DNA of 64,000 nucleotides from UBA668 sp038234785 (lineage in GTDB: Bacteria; Actinomycetota; Acidimicrobiia; Acidimicrobiales; Ilumatobacteraceae), in assembly GCA_038234785.1 (NCBI GenBank), contig JBBQTC010000002.1, forward strand, positions 57,664 through 121,663, in the 5' to 3' direction. Under the pieces are notes generated by a model, which worked only from the letters and a program-made list of their open reading frames with translations, was not told the DNA's origin and did no database searches. This document shows positions 56,739-64,000 of this stretch, piece after piece. The translations under genes were made by a program, and so were the position numbers. Numbering within the stretch: the stretch's first letter is position 1; each line of letters opens with the position of its first letter.

Positions 56739-58361
56739 GTGGCCCCTTCTCCCGCTCGCGCCAAGGTGCCCCGACTCGGAGTGTTGTGGTGTCCCCACTG
56801 GCCGGTCGTCGTGGCCGGCGCGCAGCCTCGCGAGCCGGTCGTCGTGCTGCACGCCAACCGAGTGATCGCGCATTCACTCGCCGCCGGCGAGGAGGGCATC
56901 GCGCTCGGCACCCGTCGTCGAGAGGCCCAGGCACGTTGTCCGCACGTGCGGATCGAACAAGCCGATCCGGCCCGCGACGCGCGTGCCTTCGACCAGGTCG
57001 TGCAGGCGGTGGGGCAGATGGTGCCGCGGGTGGAGATCACCGAACCCGGCACCCTCACCTTCGTTGCCCGCGGCCCGGCCCGCTACTTCGGCGGCGAGCC
57101 GGCGATGGCTCGCGAGGTGGTCACTGCCGCGGCGGGCGCCGTCGGGTTGGCGCTCGGTGCGGTGGGTACGTTCGGGATGGGTGTGGCCGATGGCCGGTTC
57201 GCGGCGGGCATCGCTGCTCGACGGGCGGCCGCCGCCCGAGCATCGACCGGTCGAGCAGCGATGGTGATCCCGCCCGGCGAGGAGGCCACCGCCGAGTTCC
57301 TGGCGAGCCTCCCCGTGCAACTGCTGGTCGATGTGGCTGGTGTACCGCCCGAGTTCGCGCACCTGCTGCACCGGCTCGGGCTGCATCACCTGGGTGTGCT
57401 GGCGGCACTCCCCGAGGCCGATCTCGCGGCCCGGTTCGGTCTGCTCGGCGCATTCGCCCATCGTCTGGCCAGCGGCGGCGACGATCGACTGCCGGGCACG
57501 CACGACCCGCCGGCCGGCATGCAGGTGCAGCGTGTGTTCGAGCAGCCGGTGCACCACTCCGATGCGCTCGTGTTCGTGGCGCGCCAATTGGCCGAGGAAC
57601 TGGTCGGCGCGCTGGGCGCCGACGGGCGGGTGTGCACCCGGTTGGTAGTGGTGGCCGAGACCGAACACGGCGAGCAGAGCGAGCGCGTCTGGTACCGCAG
57701 CAGCGGCCTCAATGTCGCGGCGATGGTCGAACGGGTGCGGTGGCAGCTCGACGCCTGGGCGCACCAGGGCGCGCTCACCGCCGGCGTCACGCTGTTGCGG
57801 CTCGATCCCGTCGAGGTGCGCGGCGACGACGGCGTGCAGTTGGGTCTGTGGGGCGGTCGCACCCAGGCCGATGAGTGGGCCACCCGTGCGGTGGCCCGAC
57901 TGGTGGCGTTGGCCGGCGAACAACAGGTGCTGGTGCCCGCCGTTCGGGGCGGTCGCCAGCCGCACGACACCTATGCATGGATCCCGGCGGTCACGGCCGA
58001 TCTCGTCGACACAGCTGAGCGGTTGACGCTCGGTGCTGCGCCGTGGCCGGGCAGCCTTCCGGCGCCGTCGCCGTCGGTGGTGCACTCGCCGGCGAAGGCC
58101 ATCGCCGTGCTCGACGCGACACGGGCGCCGGTCAGCGTCAGCGGCAGGGGAGTGGTCAGCGCACCGCCGAGCACGGTGCAACTCGGCGTCTCGCAGGAGA
58201 CGGTGCAGGCATGGGCAGGCCCGTGGCCGATCGACGAACGTTGGTGGGACACGGCACGCGCGCGGCGGATGGCGCGATTCCAGGTGCTCACCGAGTCGGG
58301 GCGATTGCTGTTGGTCGGCGTCGAGCAGGGCCGGTGGTGGCTCGCTGCCGAGTATCGCTGA
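56739..58361 (+). CDS. imuB: ImuB, catalytically inactive Y-family polymerase-like protein
   Basis: A 540-residue Y-family DNA polymerase homologue. The N-terminus reads LGVLWCPHWPVV, lacking the metal-binding Asp of active enzymes (DMDAFFASVE type), so it is a non-catalytic hub. A helix-hairpin-helix-like thumb (VAGVPPEFAHLLHRLGLHHLGVLAALP, about 200-225) and little-finger region (about 265-370) follow. QLGLWGG (about 367) is a beta-clamp-binding motif; clamp contact is essential in mycobacterial ImuB. The C-terminal about 170 residues contain the region that recruits ImuA' and DnaE2. GTG start 2 bp after imuA'; same SOS-controlled mRNA. Confidence 0.9.
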   Translation: MAPSPARAKVPRLGVLWCPHWPVVVAGAQPREPVVVLHANRVIAHSLAAGEEGIALGTRRREAQARCPHVRIEQADPARDARAFDQVVQAVGQMVPRVEITEPGTLTFVARGPARYFGGEPAMAREVVTAAAGAVGLALGAVGTFGMGVADGRFAAGIAARRAAAARASTGRAAMVIPPGEEATAEFLASLPVQLLVDVAGVPPEFAHLLHRLGLHHLGVLAALPEADLAARFGLLGAFAHRLASGGDDRLPGTHDPPAGMQVQRVFEQPVHHSDALVFVARQLAEELVGALGADGRVCTRLVVVAETEHGEQSERVWYRSSGLNVAAMVERVRWQLDAWAHQGALTAGVTLLRLDPVEVRGDDGVQLGLWGGRTQADEWATRAVARLVALAGEQQVLVPAVRGGRQPHDTYAWIPAVTADLVDTAERLTLGAAPWPGSLPAPSPSVVHSPAKAIAVLDATRAPVSVSGRGVVSAPPSTVQLGVSQETVQAWAGPWPIDERWWDTARARRMARFQVLTESGRLLLVGVEQGRWWLAAEYR

Positions 58362-58384
58362 CCGGCAATCGCTGACCAGGATGC

Positions 58385-59167
58385 TCAGGCGGAGACGAGC
58401 TCGCGTTCGTCGTCGTCGTGCAGGCGAGCGTGATCTTCCACGGCCCGCAACAGATCGTTGCTCAGACGGAAGCCGACGCCGCGAACGGTGTGGATGAAAC
58501 GTAGTTCCGGTGCCCTCTGTTGCAGCTTGCGGCGCAGGTTGCTGAGGTGCACGTCGACCACGTGGGTGTCGCCGACCCAGTTCGGGCCCCACACCTCTTC
58601 GAGCAGCTCTGAGCGCGAGCACACCTCTGCCGGGCGGCGGCACAGTTGCTCGAACAGGGCGAACTCGATCCGGGTGACGGGCACGTCGAGTTCGTGCACA
58701 CGGATCTCCTTGCGGCCAACGTCCACCGTGAGGCCACCGAGGTTGATCACCGACGCCTGCATCGGGTCCCAACGGGCGTGCAGTTGGCGAGGGCGCCGCA
58801 ACAGCGCCTGGCACCGGGCAGCCAGTTCGTCGGGGTTGGTATTGGAAGCAACCACGTCGTCGGCGCCGGCGCGCAAGGCGCGGATGCGGCTGGTGTCAGC
58901 ATCGGGTTGGGCAATGCCCACGATGTAGGCGTCCGTGAGGGCGCGCATGGTGTCGAACAGGTTGCCGCCTTCAGGGCTGGGCAGTTCGAGGTCGACCATC
59001 ACCACGTCGGGTGAGAACGATCGGGCGAGCGTGAGGGCCGCGTCCTCTTCGGTGGTCGCGCTCACGGAGTAGCCGCGCGACCGGAGGGCCGATGAGGCGA
59101 CTCGCCGAAGCAGCGGGTCGCCAACGGCAAGCAGCACACGTGGTGCAAGTTGTGCGTCGGGTTCCAT
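58385..59167 (-). CDS. OmpR-family response regulator with degenerate receiver
   Basis: A 260-residue regulator. The N-terminal receiver (about 10-125) keeps the phosphorylatable Asp in VVMVDLELP, but the acidic pair is reduced to GDPL, the conserved Lys is missing where DDVVASNTNPDEL occurs, and the Thr/Ser switch position reads GIAQPD. The C-terminal winged helix (about 140-245) has LTVDVGRKEIRVHEL, FALFEQLCRRPAEVCSR, VDVHLSNLRRKL and TVRGVGFRL. It may work without phosphorylation. No histidine kinase is adjacent. It is convergent with imuB (23 bp between stops) and divergent from the Nudix-GNAT gene. Confidence 0.85.
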   Translation of the reverse strand: MEPDAQLAPRVLLAVGDPLLRRVASSALRSRGYSVSATTEEDAALTLARSFSPDVVMVDLELPSPEGGNLFDTMRALTDAYIVGIAQPDADTSRIRALRAGADDVVASNTNPDELAARCQALLRRPRQLHARWDPMQASVINLGGLTVDVGRKEIRVHELDVPVTRIEFALFEQLCRRPAEVCSRSELLEEVWGPNWVGDTHVVDVHLSNLRRKLQQRAPELRFIHTVRGVGFRLSNDLLRAVEDHARLHDDDERELVSA

Positions 59168-59326
59168 GATGATGAGTTCTTCCGCCCTCGTGATGACGTC
59201 CCAGCTCGGCGGGTTGCCGTGCTGTCACCGTTCAAAGTCACTATCGGCGCGTTCCGGGGCTTCCTGAAGTGGTGATTTTGACGATCTCGTGCAACGGTCG
59301 TGACGACGAGCGCCTACGGTGGCCCG

Positions 59327-60331
59327 ATGCCCGATTCGAATCCGCCGCTGCGCCAACTGATCCGTGACGCAGTCGCCGCTCGCCGGCCGGTCGACGCTCG
59401 GGAACGGCAGGCCGTCGGCAGGTTCCTCCAGCTCATGGACGGTCTCGACCGCCCGTTCTCGGAATCCGCCGACCGGGTTCACGTCACCGGTTCGGCGATC
59501 GTGGTCACCGAGGATCGGCGCCGTGTGCTGCTCCACCTGCACAAGCGGATGAACAAGTGGCTGCAGCCCGGCGGGCACATCGACGAGGACGAACTGCCGT
59601 GGGCTGCGTCACTCCGAGAGGTCGTCGAGGAGACCGGTCTGCCTGCGGTGCTGGTCGCCGGCCCCGACGGGGGCCCGCAACTGGTGCACGTCGACGTGCA
59701 CGCCGGCCCGCGCAAGCACACCCACCTCGATCTGAGATACCTGGTGGAAGCGCCGGCGGTGGCGCCGGCCCCGCCTGCCGGGGAGAGCCAGGAGGTGCAG
59801 TGGTTCCAGTGGCACCAGGCCATCGCCATGTCCGAACCCGGCCTGGAGGGTGCACTGCGGGCGATGCAACCGGGCGAGCCCAAGGTGCGCGAGGCCCGGC
59901 ACACCGACGCCAGGGAGTGCGCGCAGGTGTACCTGCGATCCCGCGAGTTCGGCCTCGCCGAGGTGCCGCTGGTGCACTCGCCGGGTGAGGTGCGGGCATG
60001 GATGGCCGATGAGGTGGTCGGCCGGACCGACATGTGGGTGGCCGACAACGACGGCGTCGCCTGTGGGCTGATGGTGCTCTCCCACGAACGCGACGGTGAC
60101 TGGATCGAGCATCTCTACCTCGATCCCGCGTGGGTCGGGCGTGGCCTGGGTGACCGGTTCCTCGAGCTCGCCCGCCAACGGTGTCCGTTGGGCATGCAGC
60201 TGTGGACGTTCCAGGTGAACGGGCCGGCCCGACGCTTCTACGAGCGCCACGGTTTCGTCGCCGAGGAGCTCACCGATGGCGCGGCCAACGAAGAGCGGGC
60301 CCCCGACGTCCGCTACCGCTGGACCCCCTGA
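59327..60331 (+). CDS. Nudix hydrolase-GNAT acetyltransferase fusion
   Basis: A 334-residue two-domain protein. Residues about 45-180 are a Nudix domain with a full box: GGHIDEDELPWAASLREVVEETGL (G-x5-E-x7-REVxEExG), residues about 84-107. Residues about 190-330 are a GNAT N-acetyltransferase, with HLYLDPAWVGRGLGDRFLELA supplying the acetyl-CoA pyrophosphate loop (Arg/Gln-x-x-Gly-x-Gly) and FYERHGFVAEE the C-terminal motif. It could clean oxidised or activated nucleotides and acylate a related metabolite. Both domains look intact. TACGGT (59315-59320) lies 6 nt before the ATG. Confidence 0.87.
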   Translation: MPDSNPPLRQLIRDAVAARRPVDARERQAVGRFLQLMDGLDRPFSESADRVHVTGSAIVVTEDRRRVLLHLHKRMNKWLQPGGHIDEDELPWAASLREVVEETGLPAVLVAGPDGGPQLVHVDVHAGPRKHTHLDLRYLVEAPAVAPAPPAGESQEVQWFQWHQAIAMSEPGLEGALRAMQPGEPKVREARHTDARECAQVYLRSREFGLAEVPLVHSPGEVRAWMADEVVGRTDMWVADNDGVACGLMVLSHERDGDWIEHLYLDPAWVGRGLGDRFLELARQRCPLGMQLWTFQVNGPARRFYERHGFVAEELTDGAANEERAPDVRYRWTP

Positions 60332-60465
60332 CCCGCACCGCCCGCCCGCCCCGTTTCCACTCGCTGGCCCCGTTTCCTGCTTCATGTCATGGACTGAGGC
60401 AGAAATCGCCGCGTGCGGGATGACATGAGCTCGAAGTGGGGGATGGGAGGGGTTGGAGTTCGGTA

Positions 60466-60485
60466 GATCGCGATATATCGTGATC
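60466..60485 (+). promoter_or_regulatory. 20-bp palindrome upstream of padR, candidate operator
   Basis: GATCGCGATATATCGTGATC is symmetrical except at one base pair. PadR regulators commonly bind such A/T-centred palindromes near their own promoter. It lies 48 nt before the padR ATG and overlaps the only A/T-rich patch in the 200-bp gap after the Nudix-GNAT gene. Confidence 0.55.
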
Positions 60486-60533
60486 GCACACAACAGGTCT
60501 GAATGGTCAGTCCTCACGAAAGGAATCGCAGTC

Positions 60534-61097
60534 ATGCGACACGAACATCACGAACATCACGCGCAGGAACAGCAGGGTCGGGGCGAACGGCCCCGTCATC
60601 GGGACCGGGGCGAGTTCGGCTTCGGACGTCCCGGCGGCCCCCGAGGTCGCGGCGGGCGCACCCGTCGAGGCGACATCCGCTACGCCCTGCTGTCGGCATT
60701 GTCCGACGGCCCGGCCCACGGGTACGAACTCATCCAGCGTCTCGAGGAGCGCACCGGCGGAAGGTGGAAGCCGAGTCCCGGGTCGGTCTACCCGACCCTG
60801 CAGATGATGGAGGAGGCCGGTCTCGTCACTGCCGCCCAGCAGGACGAGAAGCGGGTGTACTCCGTCACCGACGAGGGCAAGAAGCTGCTCGCCGAGCGCG
60901 TCGCCGAAGGTGGCGGCATGCCGTGGATGAGCGGCGAGGGACCCGAGGGGCATGGTGCCCTCCGCCATGCCGTCGGCCAACTGGTGATGGCCGCCAAACA
61001 GGTCGGCATGGCCGGCAACCCCGCCCATGTCGAGACCGCCACCGGCATCGTCAACGACGCTCGTCGGAAGCTGTACCAGCTGCTCGCCGAGTCCTGA
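60534..61097 (+). CDS. PadR-family transcriptional regulator with His-rich N-terminus
   Basis: A 187-residue PadR protein. Residues 1-45 are a His/Arg/Gly-rich, probably disordered arm (MRHEHHEHHAQ), and 46-125 a winged helix: GDIRYALLSALSDGPAHGYELIQRLEERTGG, PSPGSVYPTLQMMEEAGLV, KRVYSVTDEGKKLL. The C-terminal helix (about 145-185) would dimerise. PadR proteins repress detoxification or efflux genes and often themselves. The arm could bind metal, an untested idea. AAAGGAATC precedes the ATG. The stop lies in a 14-bp tandem repeat. Confidence 0.87.
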   Translation: MRHEHHEHHAQEQQGRGERPRHRDRGEFGFGRPGGPRGRGGRTRRGDIRYALLSALSDGPAHGYELIQRLEERTGGRWKPSPGSVYPTLQMMEEAGLVTAAQQDEKRVYSVTDEGKKLLAERVAEGGGMPWMSGEGPEGHGALRHAVGQLVMAAKQVGMAGNPAHVETATGIVNDARRKLYQLLAES

Positions 61098-61134
61098 AGG
61101 TCACCTCCTGACGGTCACGTCCTGACGGTCACGT
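61093..61134. repeat. 14-bp tandem repeat at the padR 3' end
   Basis: Three units of CCTGACGGTCACGT (the first diverged as CCTGAAGGTCACCT) run from 61093 to 61134. The padR stop TGA lies in the first unit. The gap to the convergent VOC gene is otherwise empty. Confidence 0.85.
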
Positions 61135-61143
61135 CCTGCAGCA

Positions 61144-62112
61144 TCACGGCAGTGAGTACTTCGCCGCCGGGACGCTCAGGTGGAATCGAGTGCCCTGGTC
61201 GTCGGTGCAGTCGGCATCCCATCCGCTGTCGTACTGCACCGGCTCCTGGGCCTGGCCGCCGTGTTCGCGCACGGCGGCCACGCTCGCGTGGATGTCGTCG
61301 ACGACGAACCACAATGTGATGTCGTCGGCGCCGACGTTCACGGCGCCCGTCGGCGCAGCGATGTTGGCGGCGTGCCCGCTGTCCTCGCCCTCGAACTGCC
61401 AGCCCAGCACGGCTCCGTAGAAGGCGCGGGCACGGGCGAGATCCTTGGTGGGCATGACGAAGTAGTAGAGGTCGCCGCGGGCGTAGTGCTTGACCTGGTG
61501 CGAGCCGATCTCCTCCGCCGAGGCGTCGGTGGCCCGCATCTCGAATCCGGCGTCTCGGCTGTTGGCCGCATAGGTCGCATCGTCGAATCCGGCGATCGGA
61601 GCGCTCACGCTCCACTGGTGGCCGAACGGGTCGCGCAGCGTTCCCTGGCGGTGGCCGTAGAACTGATCGGCGACGGGGCGCGCCTCGGTGCCACCGAGCT
61701 CGATCGCCCGGGCGAAGGTGGCATCGACATCGGGCACGGCGATGGTGAACGAGGTGCTCGATCCGCCGCGAGTGAGCGGGCCGACGATGCCGGACTCGGG
61801 GTACTCGTCGGCGAGCATGAGTCGGCTGTTGCCGATCACGATCTCGGCGTGGCCGATCCGTCCGTCGTCGCCCACCAGTCGGTGGTGTTCGACAGCGCCG
61901 AACGCGGCGACGTAGAAGGCGATCGCGGCGTCCGCGTCGTGCACGACGAGATACGGGGTGATGGTGTTGGCCGTGTCGAGTTGTGGTTCGGGTGTGGCGA
62001 TGCTCATGGTGGTCTCCATTCGGGTGAGTCGGTCGCGCAGGCGGGTAGCGAAGGTGGGTGACGGGTCGATGGGGGTGGTCTCGGCTCGCAGTGCGTCGAA
62101 GGCGTCGGTCAT
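61144..62112 (-). CDS. VOC-family protein linked to an ECF sigma factor
   Basis: A 322-residue protein with a short N-terminal helix (MTDAFDALRAETTPIDPSPTF, about 1-40) and two vicinal-oxygen-chelate (glyoxalase/PhnB-like) domains at about 55-180 and 200-320. AIAFYVAAFGAVEHHRLVG and RARAFYGAVLGWQFEGED mark the domain starts. The opening DAFDALR...P...FATRLRDRL segment recurs in VOC proteins encoded after ECF sigma genes, where it may act as an anti-sigma tether (inference). It overlaps the sigma gene by ATGA, so the pair is coupled. Ligand and enzymatic activity are unknown. Confidence 0.82.
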   Translation of the reverse strand: MTDAFDALRAETTPIDPSPTFATRLRDRLTRMETTMSIATPEPQLDTANTITPYLVVHDADAAIAFYVAAFGAVEHHRLVGDDGRIGHAEIVIGNSRLMLADEYPESGIVGPLTRGGSSTSFTIAVPDVDATFARAIELGGTEARPVADQFYGHRQGTLRDPFGHQWSVSAPIAGFDDATYAANSRDAGFEMRATDASAEEIGSHQVKHYARGDLYYFVMPTKDLARARAFYGAVLGWQFEGEDSGHAANIAAPTGAVNVGADDITLWFVVDDIHASVAAVREHGGQAQEPVQYDSGWDADCTDDQGTRFHLSVPAAKYSLP

Positions 62113-62594
62113 GTCGGGCCCCCTTCCAGTTCGGCGGCGGCATGTCGGTAGGCGGCCTTGGCCCTCACCAGCAACGACTCGGTGGCATGCACCGAACGTT
62201 CGAGCAGGGCCGCCACGTCGGGGACGGGCAGCCCGTCGACGTAGCGCAGCACGAGCGCGGCCCGGTGATGGGGGACCAGCCGGGCGAGTGTGTCGTGGAC
62301 GTGCATCGCGTCGATCGGGTCGTTGCAGTCGTTGGGCGGGTCGGCCTCGTCCCACAGTTCGGCCAGCGCAGCACGTTGGCGGCCGGTGCGGCGCCAGTGG
62401 TCGACCAGTTTGTGGCGAGCGGTGCCGATGAGCCAGGCGATGTTCACCTCGCCGCCCGCCTGCGATGTCGTCACCGCGGCGAGGAACGTGTCGGCCGTGA
62501 GATCCTCTGCGATCGCCGCGCTGTCACAGCGCCTCGCGAGGTAGCCGTACACGTGTGGCAACGCCTCGTCGTACAGCTGCAGCAGGGCGATCAC
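62109..62594 (-). CDS. ECF-type RNA polymerase sigma factor
   Basis: A 161-residue sigma factor with region 2 (about 10-75, YGYLARRCDSAAIAEDLTADTFLAA, NIAWLIGTARHKLVDHWRR) and region 4 (about 105-155, LARLVPHHRAALVLRYVDGLPVPDVAALL). Upstream in-frame sequence does not read like the family. The GTG at 62594 has GAGG 5 nt before, so I start there. The following VOC gene overlaps by 4 nt and may encode its regulator. The target promoters are unknown. Divergent from dnaE2. Confidence 0.83.
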   Translation of the reverse strand: MIALLQLYDEALPHVYGYLARRCDSAAIAEDLTADTFLAAVTTSQAGGEVNIAWLIGTARHKLVDHWRRTGRQRAALAELWDEADPPNDCNDPIDAMHVHDTLARLVPHHRAALVLRYVDGLPVPDVAALLERSVHATESLLVRAKAAYRHAAAELEGGPT

Positions 62595-62661
62595 GGGAAC
62601 CTCATCGTTCGGGGGCGTGGTGCTCCGTCGCGATGTTCGCAGATTTCTCCGGGCTTGCTGA

Positions 62662-62683
62662 ACGAACACATGTTCGATATGGT
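62662..62683 (+). promoter_or_regulatory. SOS (LexA) box plus -10 of dnaE2
   Basis: ACGAACACATGTTCGA (62662-62677) differs only at its first base from TCGAACNNNNGTTCGA. It abuts TATGGT (62678-62683), a TANNNT -10 hexamer 14 nt before the dnaE2 ATG. The box-then-hexamer layout equals that of imuA'-imuB. Confidence 0.85.
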
Positions 62684-62697
62684 CGCGAACCTCTCCT

Positions 62698-63972
62698 ATG
62701 GGCTTCAACAACCCCGACATGCCGTGGGCGGAGGTCGAACGACTGCTCTCCGGCCCCTCGAACAGCCCTCGTGGCAAGGATGGGCGCGCGCCGGGTTCTC
62801 CCTCGTGGAACGCCGGCGGCGATGGGCCTGCATGGAGCCGCAAACGACAGCCCTTCGAACCGCGACCGGATCCTGATGCCACCCAGCCGCTCATGCGCCC
62901 CGACCGGGTGCACGTCCCCTATGCGGAACTGCACTGCCACAGCAACTTCTCGTTCCTCGATGGTGCCTCGCACCCCGAACAACTGGCCGAGGAAGCACGC
63001 CGGCTGGGCCTGGAGGCGTTGGCGCTCACCGACCACAACGGCTTCTACGGCGTCGTGCGCTTCGCCGAAGCGGCCCGCTCGGTGGGGCTGCCCACGGTGT
63101 TCGGCACCGAGATCACCCTCACCCCCGGCGTGCACGGCCGCCGCGCCCGCACCGAGGCCGACACCCAGCAACAGGTCGCCACCGGGTTGGTGCCCGACAC
63201 CCACGAACCCGATCCACATGTTGAACACCTGGTGGTGCTCGCCGATGGTCCGGCAGGGTATGCGCGCCTGGCGCGGGCGCTCAGCCTCGGGCATCTCGCC
63301 GGTGAGAAGGGGGTGCCGCAGTTCGGGCTGCTCGACCTCGCCGACGCGGTGCGCGGCCACGGGTGGGTGCTCACCGGGTGCCGAAAGGGCGCGGTGCCGG
63401 CGGCGCTCGTCGCCAAAGGACCTGCCGCGGCCGGGCGCGAGCTGCGCCGGCTGATGGAGCTCTTCGGTCGCGACCGCGTGCTGGTGGAGCTGTGGGATCA
63501 CGGCCATCCGCTCGACTCGGTCCGCAACGACGCGCTGGCCGAACTCGCCGCTCGCCACGACGTGGGCTGCGTGGCCACGAACAACGTGCACTACGCGACC
63601 CCGTCGCAACGACGGCTGGCCACCGCGGTCGCCGCCGTGCGAGCGCGGCGCAGCCTCGACGAGCTCGACCCCTGGCTGCCGGCCAGCGCCGGTGCGCACC
63701 TGCGCAGCGGCGGCGAACAGGCTCGCCGGTTCCTGCGCTACCCGGGGGTGGTCGAGCTGGCCGCCGAGGTGGGTCGCGCCGCGGCGTTCGACCTGTCGTT
63801 GGTGGCGCCCAACCTGCCGCCGTTCCCGTGCCCCACGGGTGCCGACGGGCAGCCGCTCACCGAGATGCAGTACCTGCGCGGCCTCGTGGAGGCCGGAGGT
63901 CGTCGCCGCTACGGCGAACGACCGGCCGCCCACGAGGACCTGTCGTTGCGCGCCCGCGCCTGGCGCACCATC
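62698..63972 (+). CDS. dnaE2: Error-prone DNA polymerase III alpha subunit DnaE2 (3' truncated at sequence end)
   Basis: The first 425 residues of DnaE2; family members have about 1,050-1,100. The opening MGFNNPDMPWAEVERLLSG is the DnaE2 signature segment. The PHP domain starts AYAELHCHSNFSFLDG-like (residues about 73-87: AELHCHSNFSFLDGA) with its partner motif ALTDHNGFYGVVRFAEAA. The catalytic palm lies beyond the window. DnaE2 copies damaged DNA with ImuA' and ImuB; an SOS box controls the gene. After residue 425 the frame continues into adapter sequence (RSEERRVGK), so the end is artefactual. A short leader is expected. Confidence 0.92.
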
Positions 63973-64000
63973 AGATCGGAAGAGCGTCGTGTAGGGAAAG
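63973..64000. other. Illumina TruSeq adapter sequence at the end of the window
   Basis: The last 28 bases, beginning AGATCGGAAGAGCGTCGTG, match the standard Illumina read-2 adapter. They are not genomic. Translated, they give the peptides RSEERRVGK and (another frame) DRKSVV that are known hallmarks of adapter read-through in predicted proteins. They mark an assembly end and truncate dnaE2. Confidence 0.97.

Noticed and set aside
60382..60428. 9-bp inverted repeat TCATGTCAT ... ATGACATGA
   Set aside because: The arms are 29 nt apart and the spacer has no structure; it could be chance.
1..64000. CRISPR array, transposase, integrase, tRNA or rRNA
   Set aside because: None was seen; the repeats found are single dispersed elements or short tandem units without spacers.

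Overview
The window is 64 kb of G+C-rich DNA from an actinobacterium, most likely a member of Acidimicrobiia (Ilumatobacter-like). That placement is inferred. It rests on a WhiB protein, pafB-pafC, an ImuA'-ImuB-DnaE2 translesion set, coenzyme F420 genes (cofC and a luciferase-like F420 enzyme), a TIGR03084 DinB-type protein, a Lys-Ala-Pro-rich histone-like protein, and many start codons lying 6-8 nt after a TANNNT hexamer, as expected of leaderless mRNAs. No rRNA, tRNA, CRISPR array, prophage or insertion sequence was recognised. No stretch longer than 300 bases lacks a gene. The last 28 bases (63973-64000) match the Illumina TruSeq adapter and are not genomic.

Layout. 1-13 kb: end of an ABC substrate-binding protein, two crotonases, a RarD-type permease, a serine hydrolase, pgl-pgi, an RlmI-like methyltransferase, a 3-hydroxyacyl-CoA dehydrogenase, pafB-pafC and a DEDDh exonuclease. 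13-20 kb: an epoxide-hydrolase-fold protein, WhiB, a PIN-PhoH ATPase, a HIT protein, an HU gene followed by a separate gene for the Lys-rich tail, TIGR03084, PIG-L, cofC and gpsA. 20-32 kb: an unknown protein coupled to a secernin-like hydrolase, an FMN reductase, a di-iron protein, a MOSC protein divergent from selD-rnhB-amine oxidase, the reverse transsulfuration pair, and a four-gene copper/cytochrome-oxidase maturation operon. 32-39 kb: a five-gene SWIM/DUF5691/MoxR/DUF5682/VWA operon resembling E. coli yehLMPQ. 39-49.5 kb: a PEP-utiliser-like protein, an acyl-CoA dehydrogenase, then an N-carbamoyl-D-amino acid hydrolase, a fused xanthine dehydrogenase of the selenium-dependent type, a secreted beta-helix protein and an SsnA-like amidohydrolase. 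49.5-64 kb: a DinB protein, an F420 oxidoreductase, a large LuxR regulator, a CarH-like B12 regulator, SOS-controlled imuA'-imuB, a response regulator, a Nudix-GNAT fusion, PadR, an ECF sigma-VOC pair, and SOS-controlled dnaE2 cut off by the adapter.

How the genes fit together. Three systems stand out. (1) selD, the fused molybdenum hydroxylase, SsnA and the carbamoylase form a recognisable core of a selenium-dependent purine/hydantoin catabolism trait; selD lies 19 kb from the enzyme. (2) imuA'-imuB and dnaE2 stand 6 kb apart, but each has a near-consensus LexA box abutting its -10 hexamer, and pafB-pafC (known DNA-damage regulators) are in the same window. (3) The SWIM-MoxR-VWA operon is a complete AAA-chaperone-type module of unknown client.

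A dispersed intergenic element of about 83 bp, with a palindromic core (TTCCCGG-NNN-CCGGGAA), occurs four times, always just after a gene and three times between convergent genes. I do not recognise it as a named repeat family.
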